Origin: Brevibacillus_D fluminis_A
GTDB taxonomy: Bacteria > Bacillota > Bacilli > Brevibacillales > Brevibacillaceae
Reading direction: 5' to 3'
DNA: 64,000 bases
Assembly (NCBI RefSeq): GCF_052072235.1
Contig: NZ_CM125436.1
Span: forward strand, 1,606,001 to 1,670,000
Position numbers and translations under genes: made by a program. Shown here piece after piece: positions 1 through 7,925 of the stretch; position 1 is the first letter of the stretch; every line of letters starts with the position of its first letter. Below the pieces are notes generated by a model, which saw only the letters and a list, made by a program, of their open reading frames with translations, was not told the DNA's origin and made no database searches.

Positions 1-1
1 C

Positions 2-610
2 AACAGCATGATCGTCGCATTCGGCATTTTGGTGCTGCAATTTTTGATCGGCGTGCCAGCCGCTTACGCCTTTGCACGTTATCGGTTTCCCGGACGCAAT
101 CTGTTGTTTGCCTTGACGCTGATCGTGCTGATGGTTCCGGGCCAAGTCGTCTTTTTGCCGATTTACATCGAGCTTAGCAATTGGGGGCTGGTGAATACGC
201 TGTGGGCGCTGATTTTGCCATCCGCTGCCAGCGCATTCGGAATCTTTCTGCTCCGCCAGGCATTCATGCAGGTGCCTGACGAGGTGATTGAAGCCGCTCG
301 GCTGGACGATGCCTCCGAGTGGAAAATCATGTGGACGATCATGGTGCCGATGGCCAAACCGGTCTTGGTGACGTTTGGGCTCTTCAGCTTCATCTACCAC
401 TGGAATGATTATTTCTGGCCGCTGATCATGACCAACAGCGACGAGGTGCGAACGCTGCCGATCGGAATTTCCAATCTGCATATGTCGGACGGCGGCACCT
501 TGTGGAATGTGATGATGGCGGGCAACTTGATTTTGGTTTTGCCGATTCTCATTGTGTTTTTTCTGGCACAGCGCCAAATCATTCAGGCGTTTGTCTACCA
601 ATCCAAATAA
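2..610 (+). CDS. ugpE: Carbohydrate ABC transporter permease, UgpE-like (5' end outside window)
   Basis: Inner-membrane permease of the CUT1 family (MalG/UgpE type), cut by the left edge of the window; about 202 C-terminal residues are present. Several hydrophobic segments are visible. The cytoplasmic EAA loop that docks the ATPase reads EAARLDDASEWKIMWTIMVP near the middle, as the family expects. The next two genes encode a family 1 solute-binding lipoprotein and a glycerophosphodiester phosphodiesterase, so the likely substrate is glycerol-3-phosphate or a glycerophosphodiester. The substrate is inferred from context; the permease family is clear from sequence. Confidence 0.85.
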   Translation, partial: NSMIVAFGILVLQFLIGVPAAYAFARYRFPGRNLLFALTLIVLMVPGQVVFLPIYIELSNWGLVNTLWALILPSAASAFGIFLLRQAFMQVPDEVIEAARLDDASEWKIMWTIMVPMAKPVLVTFGLFSFIYHWNDYFWPLIMTNSDEVRTLPIGISNLHMSDGGTLWNVMMAGNLILVLPILIVFFLAQRQIIQAFVYQSK

Positions 611-629
611 AAGAGTGGAGGAATCAAGC

Positions 630-1970
630 ATGAAAATGGCAAAAAAAGCAGGGACGCTCGCATGTGTGCTGGCAGTAGGATTGACGACATTGATGACGGG
701 GTGTGCGACGAAAGGAGCCGAGCAGCAGGCCCAGCCGCAATCATCGGGCACCAGCTCGGCGCAAACAAGTGCGCAGCCTGCAAGCACAGAGCCGGTCAAG
801 CTGGACTTCTGGTATGCGGTCGGCGGGGCAAAAGGGAAAAAAATCGAGGAGATGGTGAAAAAATTCAATGAAAGCCATCCTGGCATCGTGGTAAAGGCGG
901 CGTATCAAGGCTCCTATGCCGAAAACCATTCCAAGGTGCTCGCGGCGGTGGCGGCAGGCAACCAACCTGATATTACGATGGTAGAGATCGCCTCGATCGG
1001 CGCTTTTGCCGATGCCAAAGTGTTGACTGACCTCGGACCTTATTCCCAGGGTGAAGAGAGCAAATATATCGACGGACTGATGAAAAATTCCTACTGGAAA
1101 GACAAATTGTACGCCGTACCGTTCAACCGTTCCACACCGATCATGTACGTGAACCAGGACATGCTGAAAGCCGCAGGTCTCAATCCGGAAGGCCCGAAAA
1201 ACTGGGATGAGCTGAAATCTTTCGCCAGTGCGCTGGCAAAAAAAGAGGGCGGCAAAAACGTCCGTTACGGCTTCTCCACACCAGTCGACATCTGGTTTTA
1301 TGAAGCAAGCGTCTTTGAAAGCGGCGGGACGATCTTGAGCGAGGACGGCAAGCAAGTGACCCTCGACAATGAAGCGGGCAAAGCGCCGATCGCGCTCTGG
1401 TCGGAAATGGTGAAGAATGGCAGCATGAAAAACCCGCCGGGGGAAGGCTACGATTCCTGGGATGTGGCGGAGCAAGATTTCCTCAACCAAAAAGTCGGCC
1501 TGATCTATTCCACAACGGGATCGCTTGGCGAGCTGGGCAAAAATGCGAAATTTAAAATGGGCACAGCGTTCTTGCCAGCGAACAAAAACTTCGGTGTGCC
1601 GACTGGCGGCGCAAACCTGGTGATTTTGGCCAAATCGACGGATGAGGAGAAAAAGGCTTCGTGGGAATTCCTCAAATGGATGACCGATACGCCGCAAACG
1701 GTTGACTGGTCGATCGCTTCCGGTTATATGCCAGTTACAAAAGAAGCGGTGGATTCGGCGGAAATGAAAGCTTTCTATGAGAAAAATCCGAACTTCAAAG
1801 TAGCGGTTGACCAACTTCAATACGGCTACGCCCGTCCGATGGTGCCTGGCTACAAAGAGCTGCAGGACGTGATCCAAAAAGAAGTGCAGCGCGCGATGCT
1901 TGGCCAGTCCACACCGGATGAAGCGATGAAAGCCATTACGGAAAAAGGCGAAAAGCTGCTGAAAAAATAG
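630..1970 (+). CDS. ugpB: ABC transporter solute-binding lipoprotein, UgpB-like
   Basis: Extracellular solute-binding protein family 1, 446 residues. It begins with a lipoprotein signal peptide: basic residues, a hydrophobic stretch and the lipobox LMTGC, so it should be lipid-anchored to the outer face of the membrane. The ATG at 630 was chosen because GGAGG lies just upstream and the signal peptide begins there; an upstream in-frame start would overlap the permease and bury the signal. It follows the permease by 19 bp and precedes a glycerophosphodiester phosphodiesterase, which points to glycerol-3-phosphate or glycerophosphodiesters. Other sugar substrates are possible from sequence alone. 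Confidence 0.88.
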   Translation: MKMAKKAGTLACVLAVGLTTLMTGCATKGAEQQAQPQSSGTSSAQTSAQPASTEPVKLDFWYAVGGAKGKKIEEMVKKFNESHPGIVVKAAYQGSYAENHSKVLAAVAAGNQPDITMVEIASIGAFADAKVLTDLGPYSQGEESKYIDGLMKNSYWKDKLYAVPFNRSTPIMYVNQDMLKAAGLNPEGPKNWDELKSFASALAKKEGGKNVRYGFSTPVDIWFYEASVFESGGTILSEDGKQVTLDNEAGKAPIALWSEMVKNGSMKNPPGEGYDSWDVAEQDFLNQKVGLIYSTTGSLGELGKNAKFKMGTAFLPANKNFGVPTGGANLVILAKSTDEEKKASWEFLKWMTDTPQTVDWSIASGYMPVTKEAVDSAEMKAFYEKNPNFKVAVDQLQYGYARPMVPGYKELQDVIQKEVQRAMLGQSTPDEAMKAITEKGEKLLKK

Positions 1971-2006
1971 GCACGACTCCGGATGGAGCGAGAGGAGAGG
2001 CGACGT

Positions 2007-2732
2007 ATGCATGTATGTATGGCCCATCGCGGCTGGTCAGGAAAGGCGCCGGAAAACACGATGGCAGCAATTCAGCTGGCATTGGGCGAACCGGGTGTTC
2101 AGGCGATTGAAATCGATGTGCAGGTCACCAAAGATGGCGCGATTGTGCTGATGCATGATTTCACCGTCGATCGGACGACAAACGGATCGGGCCCGGTCAA
2201 GGCGCACACGCTTGCGCAAATCCAGTCGCTCGATGCGGGCAGCTGGTTCGGCCCTGCATTTACCGGAGAACGCGTGCCGACGCTTGAAGAAGTGCTGATG
2301 GCCGTACGCGGCAGATGCATGTTGAACATCGAACTGAAAACCGCGGGCGACCTTTATCCCGACCTGGCGCAAAAAGCGGTCGAGCTGGTCACGCGCCACG
2401 AAATGCAGGCAGAGGTGATCATCACGTCGTTTGATCACGAGGCGATCAAACGGGTGCATGAGCTTGATCCGACGTTCACCACCGGGCTGATCATCTATGG
2501 CAAGCCGACGCTGCTTGCCGAACAGCTGCGGGAGACGGGGGCGACCGTGATTTCGATCGCATATCCGTATGTGACGGCGCCGTTTGTACGCGAGATGCAC
2601 GAACAAGGCTATCAGGTGCTGGCGTGGACGGTGGACGACGAGCAAAGTATCGAGACCGTGCTGGCGTACCATCCCGAGATTCATCTTTGCACCAACCATC
2701 CGGATCGGATGATTGGCTTGCTGCCGAAGTAA
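2007..2732 (+). CDS. ugpQ: Glycerophosphodiester phosphodiesterase
   Basis: Cytoplasmic enzyme that hydrolyses glycerophosphodiesters to glycerol-3-phosphate and an alcohol. The 241-residue protein has the GDPD signature HRGWSGKAPENT at the N-terminus, with the catalytic His, then EIDVQVTKDG and MHDFTVDRTTNG carrying the metal ligands and second His, and AWTVDDE near the C-terminus. There is no signal peptide, so substrates must be imported, which fits the ugp transporter genes directly upstream. The start at 2007 follows a purine-rich Shine-Dalgarno stretch (1990-2000); an in-frame ATG at 1983 has no ribosome site. A hairpin terminator follows, so this is the last gene of the operon. Confidence 0.93.
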   Translation: MHVCMAHRGWSGKAPENTMAAIQLALGEPGVQAIEIDVQVTKDGAIVLMHDFTVDRTTNGSGPVKAHTLAQIQSLDAGSWFGPAFTGERVPTLEEVLMAVRGRCMLNIELKTAGDLYPDLAQKAVELVTRHEMQAEVIITSFDHEAIKRVHELDPTFTTGLIIYGKPTLLAEQLRETGATVISIAYPYVTAPFVREMHEQGYQVLAWTVDDEQSIETVLAYHPEIHLCTNHPDRMIGLLPK

Positions 2733-2749
2733 ACGATCATAAGTAAGCA

Positions 2750-2796
2750 AAAAGCCTTGCTGGCGCGAAAACAAGCGCACGAGCAAGGCTTTTTCT
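2750..2796 (+). terminator. Rho-independent terminator after ugpQ
   Basis: AGCCTTGCT (2753-2761) pairs with AGCAAGGCT (2782-2790), with extra GCGC pairing inside and a T tract after it. It closes the ugp operon. Confidence 0.8.
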
Positions 2797-2852
2797 TCGT
2801 GGAAAAGCCGCTCCATCGCTTCTCGCTGTGAAACGGCAGATTTGCCCGATCG

Positions 2853-3290
2853 TTACCGCACGCCTGGTGGCAGTGCCGGACGAGTGTAGTTGAGCGGTTC
2901 GTCGAACGTAATGTAGTCCAGGTTGACCGTCAAGAGCAAATAGCGTCTTCCGGTGGCAGGGTCGCTGATGATGATATGATCGCGGCCAGCCGCTTCCAGA
3001 ACGCCTTTAAAAATTTTGGCATTCCACTGGCTGTTGTTTTCATAGGTCATGTACAGCGTGGCGACTTTGCCCAAATTCATGCGCAAAATGTTTTCGACGT
3101 ACGATTCCTCGATGAAAGGCGCTGGCTGGGTGCCCGGCGCTCCGGGGATGAATGAACCGCTTGGGTTTTGTGGCGTAGTTGGGAATTGCTGGAATGGTGG
3201 GGTAGTCTGGGCATACAATTGATTCGGGTCATAAGTCTGATATGGATAACTGACGAATTGTGTGCTTCCGCTTGATTTACTCTTCGACAT
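2853..3290 (-). CDS. gerQ: Spore coat protein GerQ
   Basis: Inner spore-coat protein needed for CwlJ-dependent cortex hydrolysis in Bacillus; 145 residues. The first half is rich in Tyr, Gln, Pro and Ser (low complexity). The conserved C-terminal domain starts at ESYVENILRMNLGK and continues through AAGRDHIIISDPATGRRYLL to YITFDEPLNY, which is diagnostic of GerQ (YwdL). The start at 3290 follows GGGAGAG at a good distance; an upstream ATG lacks this. The gene lies downstream of cwlJ on the same strand, as in B. subtilis. A 111 bp repeat element separates the two genes. Expected to be expressed in the mother cell late in sporulation. Confidence 0.93.
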   Translation of the reverse strand: MSKSKSSGSTQFVSYPYQTYDPNQLYAQTTPPFQQFPTTPQNPSGSFIPGAPGTQPAPFIEESYVENILRMNLGKVATLYMTYENNSQWNAKIFKGVLEAAGRDHIIISDPATGRRYLLLTVNLDYITFDEPLNYTRPALPPGVR

Positions 3291-3324
3291 GAAACTCTCT
3301 CCCTTGAAGAAATGGTTTTCTTTT

Positions 3325-3435
3325 TCGTACAAGAATTTATAAGTGCTCGCGCTTATAAATTCTGGAGCGGAAGAAAAACTTCCTTTGACCGAAGAACCTG
3401 CTTCTGGAAAGGACTTCTGAAAGAAGTTTTTCTTA
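3325..3435. repeat. 111 bp structured repeat, family 1, copy 1
   Basis: Near-identical (7 mismatches counted by eye over 111 bp) to 55231-55341, in the same orientation on the plus strand. It holds a 28-bp imperfect palindrome (AATTTATAAG to CTTATAAATT) and a second long-range inverted repeat in which AAGAAAAACTTC pairs with GAAGTTTTTCTT. It sits between cwlJ and gerQ. It encodes no convincing protein. It could be a structured RNA, a processing site or a small non-autonomous mobile element. Confidence 0.85.
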
Positions 3436-3481
3436 TGCGGCTTTTGGCCCTACCGAGTTGCGGGTTTATCGCTCTTTTTGT

Positions 3482-3904
3482 TCAGAACACCCGCGGGCAG
3501 TCTGCCCGAGTCGGAACAAAGAAGCAGTGAGCCTTGTAGCGTCCTGAATTGCGCTGATCCCACCAGGTTGCAGGGCAGGCCCCTGTCGGTCGGTAAAACC
3601 ATAGGGCATTGGTCGCCGGATGAGTCCGCTCGCCGTTGATGGTACGCCGCGCCAGACGTTTTTCCCTTTCGCGTGCCCGCTGATAAAAATACGGCTTTTG
3701 CACAGATTCGTACCCACCGGGTGATTGGAAGACCATCTGTCTCATCGTACGGATATTTTTGAAGTCCAGGCAGTTGGCAAGAATCCGGTTGACACCGACA
3801 TTGCCCACCATCAGCTGGCCCAGCTCCCCTTCGCCCTCCGCTTCAGCCCGCAGCAGCCTTGCCAAGAGATCAACATCTGACGAGTTCACCTTGATTACGG
3901 CCAT
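3482..3904 (-). CDS. cwlJ: Spore cortex-lytic cell wall hydrolase CwlJ
   Basis: Cortex peptidoglycan hydrolase that acts during spore germination; 140 residues, the usual size of CwlJ, with no secretion signal, as expected for a coat-located enzyme. The N-terminal RLLRAEAEGEG carries the conserved catalytic Glu of the SleB/CwlJ hydrolase family, followed by GNVGVNRI and the aromatic-rich C-terminal half (ATNALWFYRP, CPATWWDQ). The start follows GGGGGGTGAG. gerQ lies downstream on the same strand and its product is needed for CwlJ assembly in Bacillus. Confidence 0.93.
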   Translation of the reverse strand: MAVIKVNSSDVDLLARLLRAEAEGEGELGQLMVGNVGVNRILANCLDFKNIRTMRQMVFQSPGGYESVQKPYFYQRAREREKRLARRTINGERTHPATNALWFYRPTGACPATWWDQRNSGRYKAHCFFVPTRADCPRVF

Positions 3905-3977
3905 GATCTCACCCCCCGTATCCGCAATACCTTATCAATATATTGGGGTGTTACAAATAGGTGAATGACCGAGGGCA

Positions 3978-4013
3978 AAAGAACAGCCCAAAAGACGTCG
4001 CTTTTGGGCCGAG
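3978..4013 (-). terminator. Terminator after the VTT membrane protein gene
   Basis: GCCCAAAAG and CTTTTGGGC form a stem just downstream of the minus-strand gene ending at 4018, followed on that strand by a T-rich stretch. Confidence 0.7.
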
Positions 4014-4017
4014 TGGT

Positions 4018-4590
4018 TTATTTTGATAAAAATTTTTGCTTTCGTTTGCGAAGGATGTACCAGCCTGCGGCCAAAATCACCGCAACGCCGAGCAGGGATA
4101 CCTCCAAATAATTGTCCAGGAGCACCTTGGCCTGTTTTCCGTAAAAGTGAAACAATGTGCCGATCAAGAAAAACTTGGAGCCCCGCCCCAGAATGGAGTA
4201 GAACATCAAGCGCGTCAGCGAAAAATTGAAGACGCCGCTCAAAATCGTGAAAACCTTGAAAGGAATCGGTGTGAACGAGCCGATGATCACAGCCGCGTCG
4301 CCATTTTTTTCAAACAGCTCCATCGCTTTGTTGGCCCATTTGGCCGGAACCAATTTATGCATCAGCGGTTTCCCCAGCCATTTTCCAAGCATGTACCCGA
4401 TTGGCGCGCCAAGCACGGAACCGGTAAACGCAACGGTTGCGATGCGCAGCGAAGCTTCCGGCTCGATGAGGCTCATCGCGATTTGCAGGAAAAAAGGTGG
4501 AACGGGCAGGACAATCGCATCGAGAAATGACAAAGCGAACAAACCGGCTAGGCCGTATTGCATAAATACTTGGACGATTGAGTCGAACAT
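4018..4590 (-). CDS. VTT-domain (DedA/YqaA-like) membrane protein
   Basis: Integral membrane protein of 190 residues with a VTT (SNARE-associated/DedA) fold. Visible are an N-terminal helix, the proline-rich re-entrant segment LDAIVLPVPPFFLQIAMSL, a GAPIGYMLGKWLG helix, the second re-entrant segment with FTPIPFKVFTILSGVFN, and a C-terminal helix with a basic tail. This arrangement matches YqaA-type members, which are linked to lipid scrambling or flipping of undecaprenyl carriers in related proteins; the substrate here is unknown. The start at 4590 follows AAGGAG. A more distant DedA paralogue is encoded at 39261. Confidence 0.8.
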   Translation of the reverse strand: MFDSIVQVFMQYGLAGLFALSFLDAIVLPVPPFFLQIAMSLIEPEASLRIATVAFTGSVLGAPIGYMLGKWLGKPLMHKLVPAKWANKAMELFEKNGDAAVIIGSFTPIPFKVFTILSGVFNFSLTRLMFYSILGRGSKFFLIGTLFHFYGKQAKVLLDNYLEVSLLGVAVILAAGWYILRKRKQKFLSK

Positions 4591-4722
4591 GGATTTCTCC
4601 TTTTTCTTTTCCTTCTTACGGCTATTATACAGGTTTTGTCCAATCATTAGAACGTTTGCATTGACGCTCACCAGCAGTCTCATCTACTATTTAGAATAGA
4701 TGCAACTTTTTGGGAGGGCGCA

Positions 4723-4944
4723 ATGAAGGATATCGGATCGGGACAACTCATATTTTACGCACCAGATGGGGAAAAAGTTACACTAAAAGGAGAAATTTTG
4801 ATCCGCGGCGAACGCGTCACGGTCACGGAAATCATCTATTTCAACGGCAAGCCAAACGGCGCCCGCGAAATCAACATGCCACTGGCGCAATGCGTCATCA
4901 ACTGGGAGCCGGAAATTTTTGAATCGATTGGTTTTGAGTCATAA
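4723..4944 (+). CDS. Small hypothetical protein (73 residues)
   Basis: Unrecognised. The start follows a GGGAGG ribosome site and the frame ends just before a strong terminator, so it looks like a genuine monocistronic gene. The protein is acidic, predicted beta-rich, with the pattern GQLIFYAPDGEKVTLKGE and a C-terminal stretch ending ESIGFES; it has one Cys and no membrane segment or signal peptide. It is divergent from the VTT-protein gene. Confidence 0.7.
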   Translation: MKDIGSGQLIFYAPDGEKVTLKGEILIRGERVTVTEIIYFNGKPNGAREINMPLAQCVINWEPEIFESIGFES

Positions 4945-4953
4945 TTAAAGTAG

Positions 4954-4987
4954 GAAAAAATCCTGTCTGCGGGCAGGATTTTTTTAT
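4954..4987 (+). terminator. Terminator after the 73-residue gene
   Basis: AAAAATCCTG pairs with CAGGATTTTT around an 8-nt loop, followed by further T residues. Strong Rho-independent terminator. Confidence 0.88.
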
Positions 4988-5030
4988 TTATCTCCCCAAA
5001 ATTTTTTTGCTTTTGCTAACCGGCAGCGAA

Positions 5031-5140
5031 GGGATTTTGGCAAGAAAGTGGAACAAAAGCTTTTACAATGCCAGCCGCGTTCCCCCCGACCCCCAGCAGG
5101 CATTGTAACGCTTTTGTGGAACTTTCTTGCCAAAATCCCC
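5031..5140. repeat. 110 bp long-hairpin repeat, family 2, copy 1
   Basis: Near-identical (4 mismatches by eye over 110 bp) to 8708-8817. The two ends are perfectly complementary over 19 bp (GGGATTTTGGCAAGAAAGT with its reverse complement). A symmetric GGA/GGA internal loop follows, then a second stem built on CAAAAGC/GCTTTTG and a third on ACAATGCC/GGCATTGT. The apical loop is C-rich and conserved. It ends 115 bp before the mqnC start. Confidence 0.88.
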
Positions 5141-5255
5141 TCACCTCCACCGCAGCCAACCCACCTCACACAAGCGAAAAGCTGGATTTCCATAGCTATC
5201 ATTTGGACGGTTATGTTAGGATGAGAGAGGGAATTAAGTGAGAGGAGGAACTTCC

Positions 5256-6362
5256 GTGATTGACAACATATTAGCTCGCGCTATCGCGGGGGAACGTTTG
5301 GGGCTGGAGGACGGCTTGGCGCTGTTTGAAAGCGACCAGATCGAAAAAATCGGTCATGCCGCCAATCAGGTGATGGAGCGCCTGCATCCGGACCCAATCG
5401 CCACATTCGTGATCAGCCGCAACATCAACTATACGAATGTTTGCGACACATACTGCCGCTTCTGTGCCTTTTATCGGGCGCCCGGCTCCAAGGAAGGCTA
5501 TGTGCTGCCAGACGAGGTGATCCTGCAAAAGATTCAGGAAACGATCGATGTCGGCGGCACGGAGATTTTGATGCAAGGCGGAACCAACCCGGATTTGCCA
5601 TTCGAGTATTATTTGAACCTCCTGCGCAAAATCAAAAAACATTATCCGCAAATCACGATGCATTCCTTCTCAACGGCGGAAGTTGCGAAAATGTCGCAAG
5701 TTTCCGGCTTGCCGATTGAAGAGGTGCTCAAACAGCTGAAAGAAGCGGGACTCGATTCGTTGCCGGGCGCCGGCGGCGAAATTCTCGACGACCGGACGCG
5801 GCGCAAAATTTCCCGTCTGAAAGGCTCCTGGAAAGAATGGGTCGACATTCAAAAAGCGGCGCATCGTGCAGGCTTGCCAGGCAGTGCAACGATGGTCATC
5901 GGCTTCGGCGAGGAGATGGAGGAGCGCGTGCTGTCCTTGCTGCGGATTCGTGAGGCACAGGATGAGACAGGCGGCTTCCCGGCGTTCATCACCTGGACGT
6001 TCCAGCCGGACAATACCAACATGAAGGCGGTCAACAACACGCCGGAAGAATATTTGAAAACGCTCGCGATCTCCCGCCTGATGCTCGACAACATCCCGAA
6101 CCTGCAAGCGTCCTGGGTGACGATGGGACCGGAGATCGGCAAGCTTTCCTTGTCCTACGGCGCGAACGATTTCGGCCAAACGATGATGGAAGAAAACGTC
6201 GTATCTGCAGCGAGCTGCTCCTATAAAATGAACACAAACATGATTTTGCAGCTGATTCGCGAATGCGGCAAAATCCCGGCCCAACGCAACACCAGATACG
6301 ATATTCTCCGCGTGTTCAAAGAAGGCGAACAGGCGGAAGTCGATTTTTCGATGCAAAATTAA
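5256..6362 (+). CDS. mqnC: Cyclic dehypoxanthinyl futalosine synthase (radical SAM), MqnC
   Basis: Radical SAM enzyme of the futalosine route to menaquinone; it cyclises dehypoxanthinyl futalosine. The 368-residue protein has the 4Fe-4S/SAM motif CDTYCRFCAFY near residue 65, then GGTEILMQGGTNP, GAGGEILDDRTRRKIS and GPEIGKLSLSYGANDFGQTMMEENV, all typical of MqnC rather than its paralogue MqnE. The GTG start at 5256 follows AGAGGAGG at ideal spacing. No other mqn gene is adjacent. The gene implies menaquinone is made through futalosine, unlike in B. subtilis. A family 2 long-hairpin repeat lies just upstream. MqnE is the main alternative and is less likely. Confidence 0.88.
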   Translation: MIDNILARAIAGERLGLEDGLALFESDQIEKIGHAANQVMERLHPDPIATFVISRNINYTNVCDTYCRFCAFYRAPGSKEGYVLPDEVILQKIQETIDVGGTEILMQGGTNPDLPFEYYLNLLRKIKKHYPQITMHSFSTAEVAKMSQVSGLPIEEVLKQLKEAGLDSLPGAGGEILDDRTRRKISRLKGSWKEWVDIQKAAHRAGLPGSATMVIGFGEEMEERVLSLLRIREAQDETGGFPAFITWTFQPDNTNMKAVNNTPEEYLKTLAISRLMLDNIPNLQASWVTMGPEIGKLSLSYGANDFGQTMMEENVVSAASCSYKMNTNMILQLIRECGKIPAQRNTRYDILRVFKEGEQAEVDFSMQN

Positions 6363-6370
6363 TTCGTGTA

Positions 6371-6424
6371 ACACGCCCTTTCCTGATGCCGCTTATCGTT
6401 GGCGTCCGGCAAGGGCGTTTTTTG
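6371..6424 (+). terminator. Terminator after mqnC
   Basis: ACGCCCTT (about 6373) pairs with AAGGGCGT (about 6411), with inner complementarity, followed by a run of six T. Confidence 0.75.
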
Positions 6425-6512
6425 GGGAATACCGCTTGGAAAAGAAAGGGTGATCGTACGGGCATCTGCTGCCGATACAGTAATGAGAACGTTTTGAAGG
6501 AGGAGAAGAAGG

Positions 6513-7715
6513 GTGAAAGCAATCAAATTGACGTTTCTCGCCATTCTGCTTGTAGCACTCGGATTTACCCAAATCGGATTTGCGCAAACGACCGAGGCAG
6601 GCGATGATGGCACGGGGCAGCAACAAGAGCTGGGAACCCCGGTAACCGGCATCTCGCTGTCCAAAAGCGGTCTCACGCTAAATGTGGGAGATACCGGCTC
6701 CCTGACAGCCACCATTACGCCGGCCGACGCTGCGAACCAAGCAGTTAAATGGGCATCCACCGACGAGTCGGTCGCAAGCGTCATAACATCCGAGCAAGCG
6801 AACAAACTGACCGTTTCCGTGAAAGCCAAGGCGGCAGGTGAGGCATTTATTACCGCTACCACCATCGACGGGGCGTACACGGCCATCAGCGTCGTAAAAG
6901 TGACCAGCCCGGCGGAAAAAAGATTGGACAAGCTGACCGTAAACGAGAAAAGCATGACGCTGCTCGCAGGCGAAAGCAAACAGCTGAAGCTGACGGCAGA
7001 ATACAAGGACCGCTCGAAAGAAGATGTGACGGCAAAGGCGGAATGGGTCGCAATTCCGAAAGCGGTTGCGGAAGTAAACAACGGCCAGGTGACGGCAAAA
7101 GGCCAGGGACAAGCCTGGATCATCGCAAGCTACGGTGGTGAATTCGTCAAGCTGGAAGTGAAAGTGGTTGCCGAGCGCGAACTGAAAAAACTCGTCGCGA
7201 AGCAGGACCGCGTCAAACTGGCAATCGGCGAAACCAAAGCCGTGCAGCTGACCGCCACTTACACGGACGGGACGACAGAGGATGTCACCGCCAAAGCGGA
7301 CTGGAAAAGCTCTGACGACACGCGCCTTCAGGTGAAAGCCGGTCAATTGACGGCAATCGCGGCAGGCAATCCAGTCGCGCTCGCCAGCTACGGCGGTCAA
7401 ACCGCATTCATTCGCGTAGAAATCAAAGCGGCGGCAGAAAAACAGCTGTCCAAAATCGAAATCCGCGATGAAAGCGGAAAGCGCAAGACTAAAGTAGAAC
7501 TCATACCAGGCCAAACCGCGACGATCAAAGTCGTAGCCATCTACAATGACAAAACGGAAACCGACATCACCCAAGATGCGACGTACACCAACAGCAAAAA
7601 AACAATCGCTGATTTTGCTAACGGCACTATAACAGCCAAGGAAAAAGGCGTAACCACCATCACCGCGACCTACAGTGGCAAACGCGTACAGGTAACGGTT
7701 CAGGTAAAAAAATAA
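6513..7715 (+). CDS. Secreted bacterial Ig-like (BIG2) repeat protein
   Basis: A 400-residue secreted protein. A signal peptide (basic start, hydrophobic core, cleavage probably after GFAQ near residue 25) is followed by four Ig-like domains of about 85-90 residues. Domain 1 (about 42-131) is a clear BIG2 domain with ISLSKSGLTLNVGDTGSLTATI and VKWASTDESVASV. Domains 2-4 (about 135-218, 219-303, 305-400) each repeat a LTA-YxDgsxEDVTAKAxW core. There is no sortase motif or anchoring helix. The GTG start follows AAGGAGGAG. Closely similar domains end the 1303-residue protein encoded at 28885. Role unknown; probably cell-surface or matrix binding. Confidence 0.85.
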   Translation: MKAIKLTFLAILLVALGFTQIGFAQTTEAGDDGTGQQQELGTPVTGISLSKSGLTLNVGDTGSLTATITPADAANQAVKWASTDESVASVITSEQANKLTVSVKAKAAGEAFITATTIDGAYTAISVVKVTSPAEKRLDKLTVNEKSMTLLAGESKQLKLTAEYKDRSKEDVTAKAEWVAIPKAVAEVNNGQVTAKGQGQAWIIASYGGEFVKLEVKVVAERELKKLVAKQDRVKLAIGETKAVQLTATYTDGTTEDVTAKADWKSSDDTRLQVKAGQLTAIAAGNPVALASYGGQTAFIRVEIKAAAEKQLSKIEIRDESGKRKTKVELIPGQTATIKVVAIYNDKTETDITQDATYTNSKKTIADFANGTITAKEKGVTTITATYSGKRVQVTVQVKK

Positions 7716-7724
7716 CGCAGTATC

Positions 7725-7753
7725 GAAACCCCATGAAATATGGGGTTTTATTC
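7725..7753 (+). terminator. Terminator after the Ig-like protein gene
   Basis: AAACCCCAT pairs with ATGGGGTTT around a short loop, followed by a T-rich tract. Confidence 0.8.
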
Positions 7754-7881
7754 TTTTCGTCGATATAGTTATCCGTAATGGGTGATCTCACAGCGATTGA
7801 CTTTTGGAATCAGTCCGATTTAACAGTCATCTTGCCATTTGCATAATCGAGGCTCGACACTGAGCTATCTGGTATATAGGA

Positions 7882-7924
7882 CAAAAAAACAGCATCTTCA
7901 TAAGCGAGGGCTTAGAAGATGCCG
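7882..7924 (-). terminator. Terminator after the GNAT-like/small-protein unit
   Basis: On the minus strand GCATCTTC pairs with GAAGATGC, with an inner TAAGC/GCTTA stem, followed by a run of seven T. It begins next to the stop codon of the gene at 7926. Confidence 0.85.
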
Positions 7925-7925
7925 T

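Noticed and set aside
741..2027. A 428-codon open frame antisense to ugpB
   Set aside because: Low-information His/Arg/Phe-rich translation opposite a well-supported lipoprotein gene.
3312..3530. A 72-codon plus-strand frame across repeat family 1
   Set aside because: It consists largely of the repeat element, has no ribosome site, and the matching region of copy 2 is not conserved as a protein.
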